This document shows, piece by piece, positions 23,198-35,449 of a stretch of DNA of 64,000 nucleotides (its first letter is position 1; each line of letters starts with the position of its first letter). The notes beneath the pieces were generated by a model. It saw only the letters and a list, made by a program, of their open reading frames with translations, was not told the DNA's origin and searched no databases. Origin of the DNA: Ulota crispa (lineage: Eukaryota; Streptophyta; Bryopsida; Orthotrichales; Orthotrichaceae); the NCBI GenBank assembly GCA_963920765.1, contig OY987248.1, positions 997,001-1,061,000 on the forward strand. The letters run 5' to 3'. The translations under genes and the position numbers were made by a program.

Positions 23198-24873
23198 TTA
23201 ACCCCTGAGCGCCCAACTCGTATCGCGTGGAAGAGAACCCGCAAGGAGGTCGGGTCGTTTGAATTGGTGTCGGAGTAAGTAGAATAAGATTAGTGGAAAT
23301 TCACCGCAGGGCTTGGCATTTGGCAACACCGCAGATCAAATTTGTTGATTAGCCAAGAGTTTAGCCATTCAAAAAAAAGATTATAAGGGTCAAACTACGG
23401 TTGACATGTTTGGGAGGGGTCCATATTCAATGGTGTGAGGGCTTGTGATGATAAGTACAGGTTGTGTGAGACAAATCCTAACCTGAAATATAGGTAGGGC
23501 TTTCGTCTCAGGGTTTCTTGACATGCTACGAAATCACAAATTCTTTTGAGGTTTCTCTGACCCATACACTACCTTGAATGCAGGTGCTGCTCCTCTGCTT
23601 TTTAGGCGGTCATCGAGTGGTGGGTACAAGGCCACTGACAAGTCCTCTCTTGTTGTACTTGTTGCTAGCTAATCAATCCCACCTTTTTTTTCTCAACTGC
23701 CATGGCCAGCTGACATGCTCCTGGCAAGGCAGGCTTAGGGTAGAGATGGGAAGACCGCTACTTTGTTCCTCATCTCCAAACAAGCTTTGCACGCTCGTAA
23801 CCCGGGTGCGATCATCAATCATTGTTGGCGCAAATAGATCGTTGAGCTACTGGCAAGTGGGTTTAGCTTTCAACTACCACGACGCGATCATCGAAAAGGT
23901 AGATTTGATGGTTTATGGTCGACATAGTAGGCGACTTGATAGCAGCCGGGCAACACGTACTTGCTAGGTTTTGTGACCACCGTGACCAACCTCATTTTGC
24001 AAAATGTCCTCTATAGGTTGGATTGGGTTTACAAGGCTGCGCTTCCTGAATACCGCTAATTACCCTCGTCCCAACCTTGTACCTTGCCTTTCTTGGTGTA
24101 CACTATACACCCTACGTTGGATATAATCCACCAAAACTTGCTTCAAGGAAATGCCAAAACACTGTAAACTTTACAAGTGGATGCTATGATGAATAGTGAT
24201 ACGTAGACATTCCAAACGCATACAAAATTTGGATTCGCATTGCATTGACTTTGGTATTAGTTCCTTGCATGAGAAGATGCTATGCTCTCCAAGCAAGGAA
24301 GAGCTCCGCGACATCTACTACACATACCAAAAAAGCTTGAAACAGACCAAAACCAATACACAAATGTCCTTGGGCCTAAACCTAGCACGCCAAGATCTGG
24401 CTGGAACTCTGACTTTTGCAAGCCTCTGAATATGACCTGCATAGTCTAGAACATGAAATTTGACATGCTTTGCACCAGAAACATGATATCATTAGCACTT
24501 GTGGCTTCTTCCTGGTACCTTGGCTTTGATCAATATCAATCTGAATTGCGCAAGCATCGGCAGTTGCTAGAATTCAACAGATACGCTTGCCTTGCCTCAC
24601 AATGGCGCCAAAAATGGCAAAATCATATGCGGCTAGCCCTCCCCAGTGGCTCCGATGGGATCCTCCCACGCTTATGTCAAGGTCCTCGATACCACGATGC
24701 ATATCTTGCGTACGATCACATATTCTCAGTGACCCCACTCACAGTAATTCAACACCCAGTACCCCACATGTGGGTACAAATTCCAGCAAGGTACAACCCC
24801 ATCTAAACCCATTCTAATATGTTTTTTCAATCCCTAATGACAAAATCCCGTCGCTAGGGCGCTCAAGGGTTAA
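23198..24873. mobile_element. Largest TTAA-family element (1.68 kb), GC-richer inside
   Basis: Left end TTAACCCCTGAGCGCCC; right end GGGCGCTCAAGGGTTAA. It is the longest member here and clearly GC-richer than its surroundings. Plus-strand frames of 129 codons (23578-23967), 77 codons (24196-24429) and 117 codons (24453-24806) exist, but none is recognised and no catalytic motif can be placed. It could be the decayed relic of a coding element. Confidence 0.65.
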
Positions 24874-25035
24874 GAGCACCAAATCCCATTTTTTCTTTTT
24901 CACTTGACTAAATGCAGTATGTATTGAATTTGTTTTACACAATTAGATGAAATTTTTGGAAACTATTTAAATACTACACAAATTTTGTTGTTTACCACTT
25001 GCTATAATCTTTGCTTTTATGATCCATTTTGTTCA

Positions 25036-26045
25036 TTAATCCCTAAATGCCCAAGGCACCAAATTTAGAAGTTCACTAAAATTTGAAACCATGTTGAAAG
25101 CAAGGATTGAGTTGTATTGATTTTGTTTTTGGAAAAGCTGCAAGTTGAAATTAGTTTCAATGTTCAACTTCCATGTCCTCTGTTCTTTCTTTCAATTATT
25201 TTTGGTAAAGGCTAAATTGCAAACATGCATCATGCACACTAAAAAGTGAGATGAATAGGGACACTAATTGAGAGCCTATAACAATTTGTCACATTGGAAA
25301 AAGCAAGTTGAGAATAAAGTGAAGGCCCTTTTATTGTAAATTCATCATCTAATGAAATCCAAATGTTCTTTTGGGCTAATTTTGCTTGGAATATCTTTGA
25401 TATACAAATAAAAATTCATTCACCATTGAATTCTCTTTCATTTGTAATGATTTTTGGTCAATAATTGGAGCAAAAAACTTTCTTTGCATTAGGTGGTAGA
25501 TGTTTTGACAGTTGCATTGTAGGCTCATTTATGTGGTCTTGAATTTGGAAGGGGGGTCATTGGTTTTGAAGTAAGAACAACAAGTACTAAATCATTGTAA
25601 GTGGTTTTCTTCCATTTTTGTACACAAAAGTTACAATTTTTGTATTAGAATTTTGAACGGCTAAAAACAAACCAAAACATTCCACATTCATCCACATTCA
25701 ATCACAAACATCTTAAAATCCACGTGGCCTTTTCAAAGCTTTTTTTGGCACAATCATCTCAAAAGCCTTGAAGTTCAAGATCCTACTGTTACAATTTTGT
25801 TTTGATGTTTAACAATGATCTTACAAGGACAATCCATAATCTTCAAAACTTCCTTCTAAAAACAGGAAAACACCCTTGGGGCTAACCAATCTATGAAATT
25901 GTCATTTTTGTTTTGTTTTTTCAATTGTAAAAAACCAAAAACTTGCAACTCTAAGTTTAAATGCATTCTTACCAAAATCAATGCTCAAAGGAGTCATAGC
26001 TTGCAACTTTTATTTACAAGTCACCACTAACATAGGAGGCTTGAA
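25036..26045 (+). mobile_element. Partial TTAA-family element (left end only)
   Basis: TTAATCCCTAAATGCCCAAG at 25036 matches the left end of the 21375 element. No good right end follows; CTTGGGGCTAACC (about 25875) is a poor candidate. The element is probably truncated, perhaps by the repeat that follows. Confidence 0.45.
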
Positions 26046-26059
26046 AAACCATCCAAGCT

Positions 26060-26345
26060 CTAAAACTGCTCACCCTCTAAAATGTACCCGCTTTGTACAT
26101 GTTTTTTCCATAGATTTCCAAAATATACAAACATGATACATTTGAGAAGGTGAGTGGTTTTAAAGCCCTATGTCACTTTAGCTTCAAAATTTCATAAGTA
26201 ATTTCACAAAAATCCAAAAAATATGAAACAACTTGAATTAGATGCCAATTCTTCTTGTCTTTCAAGGAAAAAAATTTCATGAAATTCCACCTCCCAAAAT
26301 TCAGTTTCAGACCTTAGATGGTTGGTTTATGAGCCTCCTAAGTTG
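26060..26345 (+). repeat. Dispersed repeat, copy 2
   Basis: It begins with a small inverted repeat (TGCTCACCCTCTAAAATGTAC and ACATTTGAGAAGGTGAG). From about 26173 it matches 15885-16070, including CTTCTTGTCTTTCAAGG and CAAAATTCAGTTTCAGACC. It lies upstream of the MA3-gene leader region. Confidence 0.55.
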
Positions 26346-28222
26346 CGTTTCCTTATGCTCTTTTTTTTTTACATTTTTTGAAAGTTTGGACTACTGTATT
26401 CCCCAAGAAACCTCGGACAAGCGTGCAAGACGAGGATGACAAAGGAAGTGCCAAGTGGGCAGGGGGGGGGCACGTGGCGAAACGTCGAAGCATCTATCCA
26501 GGAAAAGCTTTAGGGTTAACGGATAAGTGTCCCACTCTCCCTAAGCTTCCGATGACTCAGCCCTGCGCCGGCTCTCTTCATCATTTTGCTCACTTGCTCG
26601 CCCTCTCTCTGGCTCCCTCAAACCCTAACTGACAGCAACAAGCAATTCGTGGCCATCCTCTGGCACTTCCTCAATTGTCTCCCCAATCGTTGCATCACAA
26701 ACACGAACCTCGGCTACACGTACGTGAGTTCGCACTTTGCGCTTTCCCCTTTTGGTTGATGTCTTTTGGTCTTACGGAGATGCAGCAACGGGACAATGCC
26801 GGGGCTGTCCAACTTCACGGGGCTCCGAACTGCGTTGATCCAGGGTTTTGAGCATTGTGCGTTCCTTTTGCAATGAATTTGCTTGAGTATCGTTTGCTGG
26901 ATTAGTGTTGAATGGCATTGGTTGTGAGAGTGACGGTCTTGATCGAGGATTTTCCAGCTCGGGTTACATTGCTGATCGGTGTGCCTCAGTGGTGTGCTAC
27001 ATTGTTGTTTCGTCGTTTTGGATGCCGATGTGCCGGATCGAGCAATGGGAGGGTTAGCAACGTGGTGTCTGTCGATTGAAATGGCTCTGACGTTGCTTGC
27101 CGAGCTGTCTGAGACACAAATTTTAGGGATAATTCTTTGTTTTTTATGTAGTGTGTTAGAGTTATGTGCACATTAGAAGCGGATTCTTTAAACCCTGCGT
27201 GGAGTGTCGGAAATCAAGCATGCGGTTCTATGTGTTGTAGATTTGTGATGGCTGTGCTTTTGTCTCCTGGAAATATGAATATTCTCAGTTTTTAATTGTT
27301 CTAGATTCGTCTATATAAGGATCTTCTTTTTCTCCCGTCAAGATCGGTTATTTGCAATCGACGTGAAAGGCTTAGGGTTTAGTGGAGTTCTCCGCTGAGC
27401 ATGAGAATGTGGAGTTTTTTTTTGTTAAGACGCTTCAAATTGGGCCTTGCACATTCTTAGGGTAGTTTTGAATAAGTCAAACAAGGACCTTCTATAGTTT
27501 GATTTTGCCTTGATTTTTATCCAACATATGCAGTGTTCTCCACTGATTCTGGTGATGTAGAGTTTGACCTCACTTTCGCGACCTGATAAACGCAATTGGT
27601 CAATTTTATACCGTGAATTCTTGATCGTTCAGTGGCTTTAAACAGACGATGGAATTCAGCTTCAAAAAGTTCGAGTGTTGTTATATTGTACTCGAGCTCT
27701 AGTCTCTTAACTGTAACGTCTGGATTGTTGAACCGTCCCAGGATGATGCTGATTGCTAAACCGCAGGGTTATGTCACATATGACCGTTGATTATGATATT
27801 TCCATGTCTGATCCAACTAGTAGTGTGCACAAACATCTGGCCATGGCATTGTTATTACTGCTACTTTTGTCATCATTATCACTCAAGCCGTCCTGGGATT
27901 ATGTTTATTATTTAGTCAGAGTAGTTGCCTGTATCTATTTATTATGAAATCTAACGTGAAACTACACTGCTGACAATTAACATAGTTTATGATCTTTTGA
28001 AATCTTGGTACTACTTCATGGTACCTGTATGTACTTGTGTAGCTGAATGTATGTGTGTACATGTACTTGTATTACGTTTTTGAGAGTCAAAAGCTTTGTA
28101 TATGTAGATGCCTTATTCTCTCTTTTTGTCTTTCTCCAGACTGGTGAAGGGGGGAGGGGAGGCAGCATTTACACTACATGCAACATTGAGAACATTGGGA
28201 TACCCCTGGCAAGCATCATACA
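26346..28222 (+). promoter_or_regulatory. Promoter, 5' UTR and leader intron of the MA3 gene
   Basis: GC content rises from about 26400. A telo-box-like AAACCCTAAC lies at 26620. A splice acceptor TTTCTCCAG ends at 28139, and the leader 28140-28222 runs straight into the ATG. The gene therefore has at least one spliced 5' UTR exon upstream, probably between 26550 and 26800. The first donor could not be fixed. Confidence 0.45.
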
Positions 28223-31200
28223 ATGTCGGCGGCATCTGGATTTCTCACCGATGAGCAGCGGAAGTTGATGAGGTCATTATCTCACGGACGAGACGTTATT
28301 CCGGAAGAGAAGAAGTTCTCAAGGACGTTGTCTCATGGACATCATCACGCAATCCCAGACGTTGCTGGGTCCCCGGACAAACATGAAAAATCTCTTGTAA
28401 GGCTCGGTTCAGCTGGCAGTGGAGATTTAAAGAAGGATCGGCATTCCCATTCCGGAAAGAATGGTAGACCCAAGAAAGGTGATCTCTCATACATTACGAC
28501 TTCACTTTTGTTGTATTCAGCTATTTATACATGCATATCTTGTGTTACGTGTTGAGAATTCCTAAACCTAGACGAGGCCTTGAAGCTCTTTCTTCTGCCC
28601 TTTTAGCTTGCCTCCTCTTTTAAATTACGTTGGAAGATCAGACAGTGTGGTATTTTGTTTATCTAAGCATATTTGGCTATTGCACTCAATGATTTCTGTT
28701 CATGACTCTATGCATCTTCCAATATTTACACTCTTATCTTTGTTTAAATGCTTTGTAAGTGATGTAAAGAGTATCTTCTACCTTAAGTTACTCACTGCTT
28801 TGTTAGTCGATGCTGCAGCTGGTGGTGGGGGCAAGGGAACTTGGGGGAAGATTTTAACCGCTGATGGTCAGCTTGAGGTGGATCGAAACGATCCTAATTA
28901 TGACAGTGGAGAGGTATGCAGTTTCTTTCGAATTACAGCGTTGCGAGCATCTACATTTTAATGCTTCTGTTGTTCTAATTTGTCTCCTTCTGGCCGTTTT
29001 GTGTTAGTCTTGTGCCTATTTGTATATTAAAAGGAAGTGATTGTTTTAAGCCGAATCCATGCGTCACTCTTTCGAAGCTGCTTTCAGCTTTGCATGCCTT
29101 AATATATATTTGGTAATCGGTTTCAGGAGCCATACAAACTGGTGGGCGCACCAGTGTTACAGTCTTTGGAAGAGTATAAGCAGAAGGTGGTAAGCCTTAT
29201 TGAAGAGTACTTTGTGTCGGGTGACGTTGCAAGTATGGCGACGGATTTGGGGAACCTTGGCTCCCCCAATTACCATCACCACTTTGTGAAAAAACTGATT
29301 TCAGCGGCTATGGATCACCATGATAAGGAGAAAGAGATGGCATCTGTGCTGCTCTCAGCCCTTTATGCTGATGTGATAGAACCGGAGCAGCTAGCCAAAG
29401 GTTTTGCTAATCTCTTGGAGTCCGTGGATGACCTTGTCTTGGACATCCCAGACGCTGTTGATATTCTGGCCATCTTTCTGGCCCGAGCTGTGGTGGATGA
29501 CACTCTGCCTCCCGCGTTTCTCTCGAAGACGCAGAAGGTGTTGCCCGAGGGTTGTCAGGGACTCGCTGTACTTCAAGTGGCAGAGAAGAGCTATTTATCG
29601 CAACCTCACCACGCAGAAGTAATTGAACGTAAGTGGGGTGGTAGCACCCACACCACCGTTGCTGAAGTGCAGGCTAAGATTATTTCACTTCTGAAGGAAT
29701 ACGTGGAAAGTGGGGATAAAGCAGAGGCATGCCGATGCATCCGGGAATTGAATGTGCCCTTCTTCCATCATGAAGTGGTGAAGAAGGCACTGGTCTTGGC
29801 TATGGAGGAAAGGGCCGCAGAGGGAAAGATTTGGTCTCTACTTCAAGAGAGTGCAGAGGAGGGCCTTATTACCTCTAGCCAAATGTCGAAAGGCTTTACC
29901 AGGCTGTCTGATTCTATTCATGATCTTGCTCTGGACATTCCTCAAGCCAAGGAGAACATGGAACGGTTCACAACAAAGTTTGTTTCTCACTTTCTTCATT
30001 CTATTCTGCACTTGAACTCATTCCACCTGCTCTTGGTTTTGCTACATTTTTTTATGATATACCTGGGCGTAATGTACTTGATAGTCATTTCTCTTTAGTT
30101 TTACAGTTTTGCATTGTCATTTGATATCTGAGTTATTGTTTCAGTTTGAAGGGGGTGAGTTTTAATGTTGTATCATGGTTCGTTATATGGATTTGTGCTT
30201 CGCTGCAGGGCTGTTGCGGAGGGTTGGGTTAGCGCTCCGTTTTCACGTGCAGTGGTAACCGAACTTGCTGCAAGCAACGTAGAAACGCAGGAGGTTCGTG
30301 CTTTTAAAGCGAAGGCTTCGAACATTATTCAAGAATATTTCTTGTCAGATGACATTGGTGAAGTGATAACAAGCTTGGAGGATCTCGCAGCTCCTGATCA
30401 CCATGCTGCCTTTGTTAAGAGGCTGATTACGCTGGCCATGGACAGGTTTGTACCTTGACATCATCTTTTTGCTGGAAAGAGATGGAGCTTTCCCTAAGGT
30501 TGTCTTTGCATGTTATGTGGTTGACATGTCACACTGACACTTACTCATCTGGATAGAAAGATTGTGCGTTTAAGTAACTCCTATCCGACCAATGATTCAT
30601 GGATTTATGATGTTCAGTGTGATTAACCACATCGCATTTTGTTTTGTTCAAACATTGCCAAGTCTTGTACCACTACAATCATTGCAGAACATTGCTTGTG
30701 CCGGTTAACGAACCAATAAACTTGGACAAAAGTTATGTCTTATGTAACCAACCGATTACTCCTAAGAATGCTTTGATGCACAATTTGAACTGGAGCTGAA
30801 TGACGTTGAAATTTTTTGAAAAGTTCAATCCTTTTCCCTTGATTTCGTGGTATGTTGAGTGTAAGGTAGTCAGTAACTCAAAATGATGTGATTATTCTTG
30901 AGCAGGAAGAATCGGGAGAAGGAAATGGCTTCAGTTCTGGTCTCTGAATTGTACGCGGAGGTGATTCCTGTTGCAAGTATAGCAAGAGCATATACATTGC
31001 TCCTTCAGTCTGCAGAGGACACAGCCTTGGATATTCCAGATGCCGCAAACGAGCTGTCCTTGTTTTTAGCTCGTGCAGTGGTTGATGACATTCTTGCCCC
31101 CCTGTATCTGGAAGAGATAAGTGAACAACTTTCGGAGGGCTCTCTTGGAAAGGAGATTGTACGCAGGGCACAGTCGGTGCTATCCGCACGGCATGCAGGA

Positions 31201-31632
31201 GAGCGAATCCTACGTTGCTGGGGTGGCGGCGGAACAGGGCAAGCGTTGGAAGACGCCAAGGAGAGAATCAAGTTGCTGTTGGAGGAGTACGAGGCAGGTG
31301 GTGAGCTCGGCGAGGCTTGCAGGTGTATTCGTGATCTGGACATGTCCTTTTTCCACCACGAGGTGGTTAAGAAGGCAATTGTTATGGCGATAGAGAAGAA
31401 CAACGACCGTCTTCTCACGTTGCTGCAGGAATGCGCTAATGAAGGGCTCATTACTACCAGCCAGATGCTGAAGGGATTCACTCGGGTGATGGATGCACTT
31501 GACGATCTTGCCCTTGACAACCCCAATGCAAAAGAGAAAGCAGCTCGCTACGTGGAACAGGCCAAAAAGGAGGGCTGGTTGAACTCCACCTTTGGCGAAA
31601 CCCAACCAGTTTCCAACGGCGTGAAGAAGTGA
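28223..31632 (+). CDS. MA3-domain protein with four MA3 repeats (MRF / PDCD4-like)
   Basis: Exons: 28223-28478, 28819-28913, 29127-29977, 30209-30445 and 30906-31632. Phases agree, giving 721 aa ending TGA. A basic Ser/His N-terminus (residues 1-85) holds two similar motifs, LMRSLSHGRD and FSRTLSHGHH. A Gly-rich linker follows (GGGGKGTWGKIL), then four MA3 domains at about 132-245, 295-401, 431-545 and 592-705. Domains 2 and 4 share ACRCIRxLxxxFFHHEVVKKA; domains 1 and 3 share KEMASVLxSxLYAxVI and LDIPDA. MA3 domains bind eIF4A; plant proteins of this layout (MRF family) are known TOR/S6K-regulated translation factors, and RxLS repeats fit kinase sites. Role here is inferred from the family. 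The ATG is the first in the exon and gives the conserved start. It looks intact. Confidence 0.92.
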
Positions 31633-32500
31633 AAGCGGCCACCGAGCCTGCAGACGGTGATGCACGCGTCACCCCTCTTACGTTGTGCTTGATCACCCGG
31701 ACTGTGATCTACAGAGAGGTTACTCGAGGTTGTTCATATCTGGAGCACGCAAGTAGCAGGCATCTACTGGCTCTCCATCACGTTGATACTAGTTTCTGGC
31801 GGTGGCAATTGGCAAGCACAAAACTATCCTATCAATTTCAGAGTACAGTAATCCTTTCAGTTTCCAATGTCCCGGTGGATCGCCCCTCTGGAAGTGCACT
31901 GTTTCCAGCGTCTTCCAGCAGCGCAGAGACATGTTTTTTGCATTGCAGGTGGCCTTGGCGTTGTGTTGGCGTTGTCTGTCAGCGCAGCCTTCCGTCACTC
32001 CTGCCCTGGCGATGGTGGCCCTATCAAGGTCCTGCACGTGAGCTCTGTGCTGTGGTGAGTAGTACTCAGGCGATTCTTTCTGTTAATAGACATTCCCATT
32101 CCTGTTCTCGAGTAGTAGAAGTCTCTTTTGTATCTTCGTTACCTCTTGTTTCATGAATAGCTGTACAGCTCGACTTCATCCTGGAGCAGGGATCTACCTT
32201 TTGGCCGCCTGCTCTGGGGTGCTGAGTCTTGAGAGTCCTGAGTCCATATCACGCCTTTCTGGGTGTTGCTCAGTGTGGATAGGTTCTCATGTTTGTGCTG
32301 GCACGTCCTGCACTTCATGCTGGTGAACTCCCAGTTGTCAAGGAAACCATGCATTAATATACAGCCTTTGACAACATACACTCTGGTGTTTCATTATATG
32401 AATGACCGTCTTTCTTTCTGCTCGTAACAGAAATCTGCTTGTCATCTTCGCTGTCTTCTTGAGAGGAGAGGCGTTGTGATTGACTCCCGTTTTAATCTCT
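31633..32500 (+). other. 3' UTR region of the MA3 gene
   Basis: GC content stays gene-like for about 850 bases past the stop, then falls sharply to AT-rich DNA near 32500, suggesting a long 3' UTR. Open frames here (for example 31629-32156) are not conserved-looking. The poly(A) site was not fixed. Confidence 0.4.
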
Positions 32501-32818
32501 AAAGGCCTTGAGGTAGTCTAAACATCCAAAATGTGAAAGATTTGTTGCGTAGGTTTTTGATGATTTTTGAACATTTAATTCCATATTGTGACCTCATTAT
32601 ACATACCATTGAATCGATCAGTGCACTCACCAATATTTAGAATTAAGTGTGTAATTTAGAATGTACATCTGAAATTCTTTCAAAATTTGGATGCGAATTG
32701 AAGGTTGGTTATTTTTACAGTATTTTATGTTCACTCCGTAGAAATTCTAACCTTGATGATGGCTTTTGAGGATTTTGCACTGTCTATTTATTGAAGTCAT
32801 ATTTGAAGAAATAATTTT

Positions 32819-33273
32819 GGGGAAATTACAAATAGGGGCATGATAGGGGCACAGTTTCAAAATAATTACAAATAGGGGTGCAATTTCAAAATAATTTGTA
32901 AATTTTTGTAATTTTTTTTGGTTTGGGCATTGGTTGATTTAGATACATCCCATAAAATGTGAGCTAAAGTCCAATTTTTTTTGAATTCTCTTCAAAAGTT
33001 GCCATAACGTCCAATTTTTTTGAATTCTCTTCAAAAGTTGCCATACCCTTCACTAAAATTTCTTTATTTAGGCTTGATTAGGAGAAGTCTTTAAGTTTTT
33101 TGAAAGTTAACTAACATTTAATGTGATGTATCTAAAGCAATCAATGTCCAAACCAAAAAATGATCAAAATTTATAGATTATTTTGAAAATTGTGTCCCTA
33201 TTTGTAATTATTTTGAAATTGTGCCCCTATCTGTAATATTTTTCATTTTCATGTCCCTATTTTTAATTTCCCC
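32819..33273. mobile_element. MITE with GGGGAAATTA ends
   Basis: GGGGAAATTACAAATAGGGG (32819 on) is matched inverted by CCCTATTTTTAATTTCCCC (33255-33273). Further inside, AATAGGGGTGCAATTTCAAA pairs with TTTGAAATTGTGCCCCTAT. Inside is a direct duplication of about 38 bp (TCCAATTTTTTTGAATTCTC..., about 32970-33048). No clear target duplication. Confidence 0.6.
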
Positions 33274-33729
33274 ACATACATCAAGGTTTTTTTTTCATTT
33301 TGTACGAGGTGTCAAAGTGACAATTTACAAAGTTTTAGTGGTGCTCCAAATTTCAACATTCATCCATATAATGGATAGAAAATATCACATTAGCACATAT
33401 TACATGTCTATAATTTGGTTTTCATCCACAATTTGGTGATTTCATCCAAGATTTTTTTAATTTGAAGCTTTTTTGGCGATTTCATCCAAGGTTTCTGTCA
33501 CATTTTTTAACCAGATTTTTATTTCACCAAATCGCCAAAAAAAAAAAAACACTGAGATACATTTGTAATCTTTGAAAATTTCAAAAGTACCACAACTATT
33601 TTTTTGAATATTGGATGGATGATGTGAAATAGAGTGACATTTGAGAGAATGAATTCAACCTAAATCGGGTCTCTTGGGCTTTTCAGGAGTGAGGATCATT
33701 TTCGGTGATGGATATTGTTGTCATTAACT
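33274..33729. other. AT-rich DNA with short repeats
   Basis: GATTTCATCCAAG recurs near 33437 and 33479, and related fragments near 33420. Nothing else seen. Confidence 0.4.
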
Positions 33730-34127
33730 TAAGGTAGAAGCACCCAAATGTGATACTTACCTCAGATTACCAAATCTGTAGAGTGTTTTGAGAATGTAAT
33801 GGCATGGGCTTGTTAGGAAATGGGTACAGATTCAAGCAAAATTGCTTTTGGAATTTTTTGAGATTGTATGAATAAATTATGAATTGTTGAAGGTAACTCT
33901 CTAGATTCATCTATTGTGGATACTAGATCCTTGAAAAAGCGACAACAACAAGAACATGTCATGACAACAAAAAGAGCATGTCACACCCAATCAAAAATTG
34001 CCACTTACACAATTTCTATTTCCTTATGTCAACTTGTGTGTCTAATTTGGGTGCAAGAGTGTCTACTTTAGGTTTAATTTTAGATGTTGCAGAACAACTA
34101 GTGTTGCAATTGGGTGCTCCTACCTTA
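33730..34127. mobile_element. TA-flanked MITE, copy 2
   Basis: Ends TAAGGTAGAAGCACCCA and TGGGTGCTCCTACCTTA with TA on both edges, matching the elements at 10003 and 41530. About 398 bp. The inside is not obviously shared with the other copies. Confidence 0.6.
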
Positions 34128-35449
34128 GTATGTAAGTTTAGGAGAACAATTTTTGTCCGCTGCAAGTACTTGCATCGCGGTCACCAGCCCGTCCTTTAAG
34201 GGTAAATGAAGTTTACAAAGAATCTTCCTTTGTACCTGGTTATGAATCCACTTTGGTAAAGTAATTAAACATATTAAAAGAAGGATGTTAAAGGTGGCTA
34301 ACATAAGTGAAGTCATTTAGGATTATGTTCCAAACGTTTATGGGGTTATTATTTTTGGAAAAAGAAAAATTATGTTTTGTTCAATTTGGTAATGAACTTC
34401 ACAAATCATTGGGAGCATTTTCAACCAAACTTGGCATGTGTCACAAAATCAACACCAATCTATCTATGGATATGATACAAAATTAATGTATTACTTGTGA
34501 ACAACCATAAACAAAATTGAAGAGTGCAATGCGTGGATAGCTTTGACAATGTTGATGTTTGACTTAACAAAAAATTGCCCCATATTGCACATTTTTTTGT
34601 GCACCCTTCAAGTCTTGCAAAAACTTTTATGAATACCACAATGGTAGCAACTTCCGAAGTCTCACTTTGCAATTTAGTGCAATTGAATATTGTGAGTGCT
34701 CAAACCTCCCCCTCGAGAAGTAAGCGCAAACACAACTGGGTTCTAATCTTAATTGGGAGTTGAGCTAAACGTGGAAGAAAATAGCAAGAGGGTGGGTTTG
34801 GTTTGTAGATTTCTAACTAAAGATGCCTTTCAAGCAATGGATCTTTTCTAATGAACCTACAACATACAATGATGAGCAAAGAAATAATTGATTTGATATG
34901 TTGATCGTGGCTAATTGCAATTGGGGCACCGGTAATCACACCTTGTCATGGGGCTTGACATATCCTTCAGTTAGATGGTAAATGGCCTCCATTATCCTGT
35001 GCGCATGCTGGATCAAGCGTACAATGACTCTACTCTAGGGACGAATAATCATAACACTCTAGTGGGTTGATAGATTAACCCGTTCTAATGGATCGGTCTA
35101 TGCTACTGCCTTGTGATGAATAATCATTACATAAACCGGCTGCAATGATCAAGAATCGAGGATTATCCTAATCCTTTGGGTTAGTCATGGATGTCTTTGG
35201 ATGCCACAAGATATCTCCTTATCCGGTCAATGATGGATATATGATGGTTTGTGGTTTCCCGTGTGCACTATGACGCAACTTCTAGTTAAACAAATCCAAA
35301 AATCTCTACGTGCTTTGGAACAATTGTTTAAATAATTAGTAAAGCCCAAAAGTAGGTGAGCCTAATTAAGGGACCCAATTTCCCTTAAGTCAAAATACTC
35401 TGAAATTTTGTAAGTTGAACCTGTTGGCTTGGCAAAGGCAAGGGTCCGG
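34128..35449. other. Intergenic DNA
   Basis: No gene seen. Base composition moves from AT-rich to balanced from about 34880. Confidence 0.45.

Noticed and set aside
23578..23967. 129-codon frame as a real gene
   Set aside because: Lies inside a transposable element, with no domain and no splice context; kept only as part of the element description.
31629..32156. 175-codon frame after the MA3 gene
   Set aside because: It overlaps the 3' UTR, has no conserved look, and other frames in the same GC-rich stretch are equally open.
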